From the NCBI GenBank assembly GCA_022813625.1, contig JAKLMB010000013.1, positions 1-64,000 of the forward strand: a DNA stretch of 64,000 nucleotides. The letters are read 5' to 3'. Positions 55,969-64,000 of the stretch are shown here, piece by piece. Positions within the stretch are counted from its first letter, which is position 1. Every line of letters starts with the position of its first letter. Source of the DNA: Aaosphaeria pasadenensis. Its lineage: Eukaryota; Ascomycota; Dothideomycetes; Pleosporales. A program made the position numbers and the translations under genes. The notes under the pieces are model-generated. The model was given only the letters and a program-made list of their open reading frames with translations. It made no database searches and had not been told where the DNA came from.

Positions 55969-56718
55969 GGTTGCCCTGGGACTGTATTGATTTGGTGAAA
56001 CAAAAATTCAGATGTCGTTCTCTTCAGGAGCGATATATGAACTATAGATGTACACGGTGAACAATATACAGAAGAATAAGAAGTGAAGAGAATACGGATG
56101 GGCAATGTCAAGTACCAGTGAATCAGAAGCAGTTAAAGGAACAGTATCAGGAAAGATAATTCTCAACATTGACCGGCATAGCAAAGCTGACAAAATCGCA
56201 ATTCGGGGCCTTTTACTCGTGCATTCCGAGAAGAATCACTGCGGAACCCATCTTCGTCTTCATTCCGCGGTGCTTGTTCTGTCCCGTGTCTGGTCGTAAT
56301 CGTATTTCTACAGTCTCCCAGCGGTCTATGGCGGATACATGCGGTGCACCGCCACACCTATTCCACGACCAACCGAACACGGCTACCAGCCACAACACCG
56401 AGCCAATCACAGCACACTCGTTGTCGGTACGCGAAGGAACCTCATGGCTCGGCTTAGGAAAGTCAGGATGCTGATGCTTCGTCATAGCAGAAAGCGGGCA
56501 CGGGGAAGCGTGAGAAAGCGAGGCAGAGATTGTTGGATCTGGGGTCATCGGGGATTGAATAAAGAGGGGGTGATAAGGTGTACGATTTCATAACCCCTTT
56601 CTATTATTTAAAGTCCAGTAGTTCGGCCAACTCGAATACAACACTGCTGCGTTTGATATCAAAGTCGTTAAAAAGTCGCTGAATCTTTTGCATCTATCAA
56701 ATATCCAAGTCAGCAACA
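55969..56718. promoter_or_regulatory. divergent promoter, TTC36-like / HPPD
   Basis: A 750-bp region between two divergent genes, suitable for shared regulation. Open frames at 56169-56593 overlap on both strands and have no domain. No factor site is assigned. Confidence 0.55.
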
Positions 56719-58048
56719 ATGGCCCCCGCCGCACTTTCGCCACCGGGATCCCCCCAATCAAACAACAGCCTCCCATCTACCAGCTCAGAATTGTCGGCAT
56801 ACCGTGGATACCACCATGTCCACTGGTACGTTGGAAATGCCAAACAAGCCGCTGCCTTCTATGTCTCCCGCATGGGCTTCGAGCGTGTCGCGTACAGGGG
56901 TCTTGAGACCGGCTCTCGAGCGATTGCTTCCCATGTCGTGAGGAACGGAGGCGTGACTTTCGTCTTGACTTCGCCACTGCGATGCCTGGAACAGAGCTCC
57001 CGATTCGGCGACGAAGAGGGAAAGCTGCTCAGGGAGATCCATGCGCATCAGGAGCGACATGGAGACGCCGTAAAAGGTTTGGCGTGCCCTACATATACGA
57101 AATTTGATATACTAACCTTCAATCAGATGTCGCATTTGAGGTCGACAACCTTGATGCCATTTACCAATCTGCAGTGTCTGCTGGCGCAGAGGTAATTGCT
57201 GCTCCCCATGAGCGTAGCGATGAGAGTGGATCAATCCGACTCGCGACCATCAAGACATACGGCGACACCACGCACACTCTTATCGAGAAGAAGGACTACA
57301 ACGGCGTCTTCTTGCCCGGATATCGCTCAGAAATGACCTCCAAGGACCCACTCTCTAAGTTCCTCCCACAGATTAAGCTTGAGGCAATCGATCATTGCGT
57401 CGGCAACCAGGATTGGGACGAGATGGAGAACATCTGCGAGTACTACGAGAAAGTACTGGGATTTCACCGCTTCTGGTCGGTGGACGACAAGGATATCTGC
57501 ACGTAAGTTTGAGACAATTCGAGCCATGTGGGCAAACGCTAATGCGAAACTTCAGAGAATACTCCGCTCTTAAATCAATCGTGATGAGCTCTCCCAACGA
57601 TGTTGTCAAGATGCCCATCAATGAGCCAGCAAAGGGAAAGAAACAATCCCAAATCGAAGAATACGTCGACTTCTATGGCGGCGCGGGTGTGCAGCACATT
57701 GCTCTACGCACAGATAACATTATCTCTGCCATCACCAACCTCAAGGCTCGAGGAGTCGAGTTCATCAAAGTGCCAGAGACATACTATGATTCGATGAAGA
57801 TGCGACTGAAGCGCGCCGGGTTGACTCTGAACGAAGACTTTGAGACTCTGAAGAGCTTGGATATCCTGATCGACTTTGATGAGGGCGGTTATCTGCTGCA
57901 ACTCTTCACCAAGCACTTGATGGATCGCCCTACAGTCTTCATCGAGATTATCCAAAGGAACAACTTCGACGGTTTCGGCGCTGGTAACTTCAAAAGTCTT
58001 TTCGAGGCAATCGAGCGAGAGCAGGAGTTGCGAGGAAACCTTGTTTAG
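56719..58048 (+). CDS. hpd: 4-hydroxyphenylpyruvate dioxygenase
   Basis: Exons 56719-57076, 57127-57502 and 57556-58048 encode 408 residues, the normal HPPD length. Two vicinal-oxygen-chelate domains are present: N-terminal GYHHVHWYVGNAKQAAAFYV and C-terminal. The Fe(II) ligands are H209 (LEAIDHCVGN), H292 (GAGVQHIALRTDN) and E375 (RPTVFIEIIQR). The C-terminal helix FDGFGAGNFKSLFEAIE is the gate over the active site. The enzyme turns 4-hydroxyphenylpyruvate into homogentisate, the second step of tyrosine degradation. In fungi homogentisate is also the source of pyomelanin. Introns are 50 and 53 nt. The next gene, tail to tail, is a Zn2Cys6 regulator; the upstream neighbour is a TTC36-like gene. 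Confidence 0.97.
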
Positions 58049-58336
58049 GGGCTTGTATTGTAGTTTACATCTTCCTTAGCCTGACGATCCTTATGAATGC
58101 AGGTCTGAAAGTATGATAGCATCTTGAAGCGTTTATTCATCTAGTCGTAAGCAATAAAATTATTATTAGTCTACCCAGTATTGACCGTTTCGTCGACGGT
58201 GACTTTTGTCTAACTTAAAAACGTGGAAGGCATAACACAGCAAGTGGCCAGACGGCCAAGAGCTCGACTCCAGCCATGAACCATGAAGCAGTAAAGTACA
58301 CAATGAGTGCTTGAAAATTATTGCGCAATCGTACTT

Positions 58337-60859
58337 TTACATTCCTAAATTCCATATAAAATCAAGGGTGCCGTCATCAAAACCTTGAAAATTTTGTTGG
58401 CTGTCGAGACCGAACGGTGCCATGGAGGGATCAAAGGGGAGCGCGAGCCAGTCATCCTCCGGCATAAGACCAGTAACATCTTCAGCAAGGGCTGCGATGC
58501 CTGATCCGCCAGCATTATGGCTATTGAGGAAGTCCATGCATCTGGTCGCACCTTTGTCCATTGAATCTGCTCCCGATGGCAGCCTCGGTGGACGAGAGGA
58601 GACTACAAAACTTTCGCGAAGGCGTTTCACGTGTAGTTCTAGCAGAGTTGAATAGCGAGAGGCAATATGCATATCATCGAACACACTCTGACGCAATGCA
58701 TTGATTGCATTGTCGAGAATATCCAAAGAGGACTGTAGCTTCGCATTACGAACACCAAGACTTAGGCCTTTGATGAGATAGATCGAGGATGTTGTGATGC
58801 GGAGGAATATGCGAACCGGCGAGTATCGCAATGCCCCAGACTCGGCTAGCTGCGTTGTCTTTTGAAGTATCTGTCGACTTCCATCGACAACCTCCTGGAT
58901 GAACTCATAATCTCTCGGCTCAATGGTCATTGACAGTATATCTTCTTGCGGGCCGTCGGGATCGGATTCTGCTAGTGTGCGTTCAACAACGGCCTGCATG
59001 CCGAGAGAGTTTGTGTAGATTCGGACGTAATGGTACTCGATCATGAGCATGTCATGGAGGCCGCTATCGAGCTCTGCTGAGGGATTAGCTTTTCCTTCTT
59101 TTGAATTCAATCTATAGTGTGACTTACTGCAGGGGTCTAGATACTTCCGGCGCCATGCTGTCAACAGTGGTTGGAAGTGCTCAAGAAGGCCTATGTACCT
59201 CCCCGTTCGCAACAAATTACGCGTAAAGGCAGCCGATGGGTAAACAGTATCGGAAACAGAGCGCGAAAGCCGAGTCAGTTCGACCCACGCACTCATGAAC
59301 GACTGCCATTGCTCTACTGCCCCAGTGGTCGAGTCAACAGGGATTTTCTCCATGAGTGCATGGTTGAGGCTTTGAGGTATCATAGATGTGCAACCCAAAC
59401 GCCACGAGAGCTGCTCGATAAAGACGAAAAGCAGTTTTCGAGCCCTGATGCGCCGCAGGTGTAGGTACTCATGGGAGAACTTGGGGTACGAGATCTGGTC
59501 CTTCTCGATGTTGCTGTTATCTTCAAAAAGACCCAACTCTTGTGCCAAAGAAAGTGCACAGCCCATCAGCATCCAAGACATTCGATCTGATCTTTTAGCA
59601 GGCTCGATTACATCTTCAAGCCACCTGTTAGAAGATGTATCTCCTTCGAGTAGCTTCAACCCTTCGTTTGTGTGATTGTTGACGCCAACCATCAGTTCGC
59701 AGTCCCACCCGTCACTGGCAGTGGGAAAGTGTAAGGCACGTGGGTGCCATTCCGAGAGCAGCAGAAGCGCCTCGATCGAGCCAATAGTCCGAGTCTGTGC
59801 TTTGGAGGTTTTGACCTGGCCGAGCATGATCTTCATGATGAATCGTTGGCACTGCTCCCAAAGTCTGTCATGTACAAAGTAACCACGGGACGCACCTCCC
59901 ACTCCAGGGAGGATATTATAGCGTGAAGAAACCATTAAGATGGTAACACATAGGAAAGGATCCAGAGCAATGAGTGAGTAATGGTTTGAATGATGAGAAT
60001 AGAAGTCGGAGAGAATTGGTGATAGGGGACAGCAGTTTTTGAAGAAGAGATCAACGTAAGTGATGGCCTCATGAGCTGAGAACCAACCCATCTGTACGTA
60101 ACGACACGTCGTCCAGATTTTCAGGGTCTCTGGCGATGGCTGTGACATTTGCACGGGCTGTGCCTTGAATGTGAATGGGGATGATTCAGCATGAGGATAC
60201 GATGTCCCTGAATTGGGGGTCTCATATGAACGAGAGGCATGAGCCGTCTGATCGCGACTCTCCTGGGCGTCTCGGTGGTGAGCAGCCTCAAAAAGTAGGT
60301 TGAGGGCATCTGTGCCGCTAGAGACAACCGTCCTCATGACTGAATTGGCCAGGTCCACAGGCTGCGATGTTGAGATTCGTCGCAAATGCGATGAGGGAGA
60401 CAAAATGGAGTCCTGGCTACGAGGAGTGTCTACAGGGGTTAAGCCAGGGACACTGGAGGTAGATGGCTTATGATCTGATGAGGCTCGATTGATAGTAGGT
60501 ACAGAAGGCGAAGGAGTGTATTGAGGTGGAGCAGGACCTGATCCTGTACCGTCCACTGTTGTGGTTGAGTTGTCTTCGTTATTACCATTTTCATTGGCAG
60601 GGTGGCCAGGCTTGCGTCTCTTTACCCATGAACGCTCGGAGCGAAAGACGCACTCGCGCATCTCTCTTCGGCATCTTTGGCATGGGGGTTTCAATTCATC
60701 TCCCTCGGGACCAGGACTTAGGATACATTTTGCTTTCCTTTGGCGACAATTGATGCAAGCCTTGTATGCACGTTTGAAGTCCTCAGGATGGGTCCGTTTC
60801 CGGCTAGCAGCGTCCTGGGAGGTACCTGGGTTGGAGGTGTTGTCGTCTGTTGCTGGCAT
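58337..60859 (-). CDS. Zn2Cys6 transcription factor
   Basis: The open frame runs without stops; from the ATG at 60859 it gives 840 residues unspliced. A 51-nt in-frame intron at 59127-59077 (GTAAGT donor, GCTAAT branch-like site, CTCAG acceptor) would give 823 residues. The binuclear cluster has six cysteines at 35, 38, 45, 60, 63 and 70 (ACINCRQRKAKC, PPCQRCRREMREC) with an enlarged loop of 14 residues between the third and fourth. A basic linker (VKRRKPGH) follows. The middle region has the fungal-specific transcription factor helices (YVDLFFKNCCPLSPILSDFY, ALLLLSEWHPRALHF, and later RSDRMSWMLMGCALSLAQEL). An earlier TTG frame was not used. It lies 288 bp tail to tail from HPPD. Target genes are unknown. 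Confidence 0.9.
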   Translation of the reverse strand: MPATDDNTSNPGTSQDAASRKRTHPEDFKRAYKACINCRQRKAKCILSPGPEGDELKPPCQRCRREMRECVFRSERSWVKRRKPGHPANENGNNEDNSTTTVDGTGSGPAPPQYTPSPSVPTINRASSDHKPSTSSVPGLTPVDTPRSQDSILSPSSHLRRISTSQPVDLANSVMRTVVSSGTDALNLLFEAAHHRDAQESRDQTAHASRSYETPNSGTSYPHAESSPFTFKAQPVQMSQPSPETLKIWTTCRYVQMGWFSAHEAITYVDLFFKNCCPLSPILSDFYSHHSNHYSLIALDPFLCVTILMVSSRYNILPGVGGASRGYFVHDRLWEQCQRFIMKIMLGQVKTSKAQTRTIGSIEALLLLSEWHPRALHFPTASDGWDCELMVGVNNHTNEGLKLLEGDTSSNRWLEDVIEPAKRSDRMSWMLMGCALSLAQELGLFEDNSNIEKDQISYPKFSHEYLHLRRIRARKLLFVFIEQLSWRLGCTSMIPQSLNHALMEKIPVDSTTGAVEQWQSFMSAWVELTRLSRSVSDTVYPSAAFTRNLLRTGRYIGLLEHFQPLLTAWRRKYLDPCSKSHYRLNSKEGKANPSAELDSGLHDMLMIEYHYVRIYTNSLGMQAVVERTLAESDPDGPQEDILSMTIEPRDYEFIQEVVDGSRQILQKTTQLAESGALRYSPVRIFLRITTSSIYLIKGLSLGVRNAKLQSSLDILDNAINALRQSVFDDMHIASRYSTLLELHVKRLRESFVVSSRPPRLPSGADSMDKGATRCMDFLNSHNAGGSGIAALAEDVTGLMPEDDWLALPFDPSMAPFGLDSQQNFQGFDDGTLDFIWNLGM

Positions 60860-61663
60860 GATAGAAGCGGTGTGGTGTGGTGCGGTAGGAGTGGGTGGAA
60901 GAGGAAGCAAAGCACCGGATATTGAAGGCGGAAGGAGGGGAGATTATAGGGCAAGTGGGCACGGGTGTAGGCTACTACCTACGCAGTTAAGATAGAAAAT
61001 GGCGGGGGGGAAGGGATTATGACGGCAAATTGTTAGTTCCACTGTCTCTTGCCCTTCTTGCCTGTCTTGCCTGTCGTGCCTGCCAAACTAGTTGCTCTAG
61101 TACGAAAATTATTTCACCAGTGGGACTTGCCCGAGGGAAACCGCGCTCCGGTATCCTTCCCGGGCGCTATCAACAACATATCAAGACTAGGGAACAAACA
61201 AACAAGGAATCAACAATCATCTCCTTTAGGACAGATAGAGAGGCACTGGTAAGACGTGCATCTGGATGAGAAACTCTCCTTCTACAATGTACATGATATA
61301 TCTACCTGCTCCTGTTCCACCTCCAGTACGATATGCTTGACCGTCCACCAGCCCGGAAAGCGGCGGAAGGGACCGGCTTCCAAGTTCCGTTCAGTCACGT
61401 GCATGTCGCCATTCATCTTTTGTTCACGACTTCCAAGCGAGCAACCCCGCGCCCCGCAAAAGATCCATAATTTATCGTTATCATGATCATTTTCCAAGAT
61501 AAAGAATGCTTCTCTGTCCTAGTGCAATTCCAATTAGGCATGTGGTTTGGATGTTGCTCTCAGCAAACTTTCGGTGGAAGGGATTCGCTGAAAAGCATCG
61601 GCCGAAGTAATCATGGCTGTCTTTATGACCAACCATACGCAATCCAACAATAATATCAACCGT

Positions 61664-61664
<1 letters not shown>

Positions 61665-61695
<31 letters not shown>
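61665..61695. repeat. CAT/ATC trinucleotide microsatellite, about 10 copies
   Basis: A perfect ATC repeat in non-coding DNA. Confidence 0.95.
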
Positions 61696-62852
61696 AGTAG
61701 AGAAAGGGACTACGCGGAAGCTGCACCACATTGCCTGGAACTCTTTCCCCCGCCTTCCGCAGCAAAATCATCGATATCGGGTCAACCGATGCACGTGACT
61801 TGACGGATAGCTTCTTCGATATCTAAATTGCAACCTTTGTTTCTTCTAGACTTACGAGTAGGGTCAGAACTAAACCTCGCATACGAGATGCCCCCTTCTC
61901 GGCTAATTCCGAACCGTCCACCATTATTTTTCTAGAAGGAAGGCAAATATGTAGAGAGATTCGCGGAGCATTAGCGGTAGATCCAATGGCCATCAAACGT
62001 TCGCTGCACAGAACAACGCTCACCAAATAAACCCATTGACTACACAAAAAGAGTATGATATCACGCGGTCAATTACCCAGAACGCCACCCATTGGAATAA
62101 ATCCATCTCCTCTCCACTCCTCTCCGCCCCTCTCAACATCCCTTTCTCCCCGTGACGATCATAGTTTCACGTCCATGTCCCCATCCGCTACAGTAAACGT
62201 ACGGATGCGCTTGGCGTCACGACTAGAACGAGTAAGTCAGACGGCCAATCAGTCACTTCAAAACATCTCGGCAGCCTCGCTTCCGCCCATTGAAACACTC
62301 CTCAGAACGTGCACGTATCGGCAACCAACCCCTCCGCCGGCAGCCTGCGACGTGGACGTGACTCGAAGTCCCGGCAAGCCACGCAAGCCCCCGAATCTCA
62401 TCAACACACTTAGGTAATGTAGATTTACGAATAGCCAACCTAAAACATGCGGGTGTGCATGCATAGGTGTGGTGCACAGCCGCCAGCCAGCTGCGTCCGA
62501 AAATAAATCCATAGGGCTACTAGGTTAGCCAAAGCATGGAGGGGAGGAAAGGGGACTGGGGGATGTGAAATATCCTCCGACGTCTTGCCGCGGCCAAGTC
62601 TCTTGTCCTCGCGACCCCATTTGGAATCAAGCCATGTCGAGCGTCATGCATTTCTATCCTGAGCGAACGGCAGAGTTCCTATCCGTTACTGCTTGTACTT
62701 GGCTTTCAATGGGTCTCTCTCATATCTCTTGGTGAATGTCCAGTTGCCTGGTTCGAATGCCTGACGATTGTGATATATAAGGATTGCGTTCGGAAGCGTG
62801 GTAGGAGGGACATCTGTAGGAAAGCCAGAGCGATAGGCTTCTTTCGACACAA

Positions 62853-63010
62853 TTCTATGGCGAACCTCTGATTCTCTATCTTTCCATACTCAATGGCGGA
62901 CCTCTGATCCTAGATTTTCTTTCTATGCTCAAAGGTGGACCTCTGACCCTCGAATGATTTCAACGCTGGAAAGCGAACCTCTGCTCGTCGAATTCCTCCC
63001 AGCTGGACGA
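62853..63010. repeat. imperfect tandem repeat of about 37 nt, 4 copies
   Basis: The core ACCTCTG recurs at 62864, 62900, 62939 and 62977, each preceded by GCGA, GCGG or GTGG and followed by ATTCTC, ATCCTA, ACCCTC or CTCGTC-like bases. The period is 36-39 nt. Linkers are pyrimidine-rich and diverged. Confidence 0.8.
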
Positions 63011-63885
63011 CTTTCTCATCTCAGCAAGCTTACGGTGGATTTGACAGACTTATACGAAAGGACGCAATGGCAAAGTTGGTCATTCATCCGTATCGTGTAG
63101 TCGAGCAGAGATGGCGGAATCAACAAGTTGGGCAATCTGGAGCGATGAAGACTTCAACAACAGAGAATTCGCGATCAACGACAAAATTGGAGTTTTGATC
63201 AGGATCTGCCTGAATGAGTGTTTTCATTTGAGCTGCAGAGTCTTCAACGGACTTTCTGAGCGAGCGCACTGTTTCTATATATCATGATGCCCCCAATCTG
63301 TAGGCCCCCCTCCCCAGACCATGTGTCCCATGGGCGCTTGTTATCGTCCCAAGAGCCAGTAAGTAATAATGATAGTGGTATCAAGCGATTGATAGGCAAC
63401 GGAATACATGACATTAGAAAAGAAAGACTGGTTGCCCCATTTTAGACTTTCTAAGTTTTTATATTTGTCCCAAACGCGAAAAAAAGACGAGCAAAAAAGG
63501 GAAAGAAGCTTTAAACACGAACCGATTGTAAGATGTCCCCTCGAAGATCCGTAGTCATACACGTGCATGCCTCGACTCCGAGAGATGCTTCCTCCATGAC
63601 TAAGCCTTACCCAATCCGCTGATTGGAGGCTAATACAATGTAAATGTTGACATAAGAAAAATTGTGAAAGTCCAGCAGACATCTGGAAGTCCGTCCGGTG
63701 CTTTGGCCATGTCGAGGTTTAACGCGGCTGAACACTTTGCGGACGACGATCGCTGCAGCGGAGGCTGGTAAGGGGGGGTCGAAGACTGTAACGTGTATTG
63801 CATCATCGTAGCATAGCATAGCAAGGCAACCTAGAAACGTTGATTCGTCTTTGGAAGGGCAGGCAAAAAGCAAACTAAGGCACTT

Positions 63886-64000
63886 TAAGCGAAAGCACCG
63901 ACGATCGACATACCAGCAGCACCCAGGAGCACGTAGATGAATGCCCTAGTCTTGTCGCGACCTGTCAGGGTGTGGTTGGCCTCTTCGGAAAGGAAATCCT
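63886..64000 (-). CDS. partial open frame entering from the right edge
   Basis: On the minus strand the last 115 bases give an open frame ending in a hydrophobic segment: DFLSEEANHTLTGRDKTR followed by AFIYVLLGAAG. It reads like the C-terminal part of a small membrane protein, or an exon that stops at a GTATGT donor about 20 bases before the first stop codon. I do not recognise the family; the exact stop near 63886 is uncertain. Confidence 0.35.

Larger units (their letters stand above)
60860..63885. other. non-coding region of 3 kb
   Basis: This contains the promoter of the Zn2Cys6 gene and an unassigned stretch to the right edge. It has a CAT microsatellite (61665) and a 37-nt degenerate tandem repeat (62853). 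Open frames up to 120 codons have no domains or coding signature. Confidence 0.5.

Noticed and set aside
62745..62765. tRNA B-box-like GGTTCGAATGC
   Set aside because: No matching A box or cloverleaf pairing was found around it.
62853..63010. CRISPR-like array
   Set aside because: The genome is eukaryotic; repeats are diverged with no unique fixed-length spacers.
63886..64000. Exon of the Rieske iron-sulfur protein (DF...RAFxYxxxGxxG pattern)
   Set aside because: The spacing resembles the Rieske transmembrane region and is followed by a GTATGT donor, but no downstream exon with the Cys-His cluster motifs was found on the minus strand.

Overview
The window looks like a gene-dense piece of the nuclear genome of a filamentous ascomycete (Pezizomycotina). 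The reasons are short introns of about 50-150 nt with GTAAGT/GTATGT-type donors and CTAAC/CTAAT-like branch sites, monocistronic genes on both strands, a Zn2Cys6 transcription factor, a secreted family-1 pectin lyase, and fungal-type 6-phosphofructo-2-kinase, Pex16 and RNase H1 proteins. The class cannot be fixed from sequence alone. The pectin lyase suggests a fungus that meets plant material. All gene models were spliced by eye and checked for reading frame. Nothing could be searched against a database.

Layout. Positions 1-6811 are non-coding, with a poly-C run at the left edge and a dense cluster of CAATTG hexamers. From 6.8 to 23 kb lie housekeeping genes: a SWIM zinc-finger protein of Shu2/Sws1 type, the proteasome lid subunit Rpn8, peroxin Pex16, two tandem HD-domain hydrolases, an aquaporin-family channel, ribosomal protein S7, a glutathione S-transferase-like protein and a tandem CCCH zinc-finger protein. 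From 23 to 32.6 kb there is a bifunctional PFK-2/FBPase-2 with a long repetitive N-terminal extension, a 3 kb non-coding stretch, a DUF202 membrane protein whose 5' part carries a frame break, and RNase H1. From 33 to 37 kb there is a run of small or low-complexity membrane proteins without recognisable function. The pectin lyase, a multi-span membrane protein with a candidate 15-nt exon, and an ankyrin-repeat protein occupy 37-44 kb.

The right part holds the translation factor eIF2D (Tma64), a THEM6-like thioesterase-fold protein, an unrecognised conserved-looking protein, and a 1359-residue protein ending in a PARP6/8/16-like ADP-ribosyltransferase domain. These are followed by a TTC36-like protein, 4-hydroxyphenylpyruvate dioxygenase and a tail-to-tail Zn2Cys6 regulator, then 3 kb of non-coding DNA with a roughly 37-nt tandem repeat and the edge of one more gene.

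The genes are mostly independent, with no operon logic. The relationships worth noting are the tandem HD-domain duplicates, the HPPD/Zn2Cys6 pair (possibly a tyrosine-catabolism gene beside its regulator) and the PARP-like protein, whose long N-terminal region matches nothing I recognise. The PARP-like protein is the best candidate for something new in this window.
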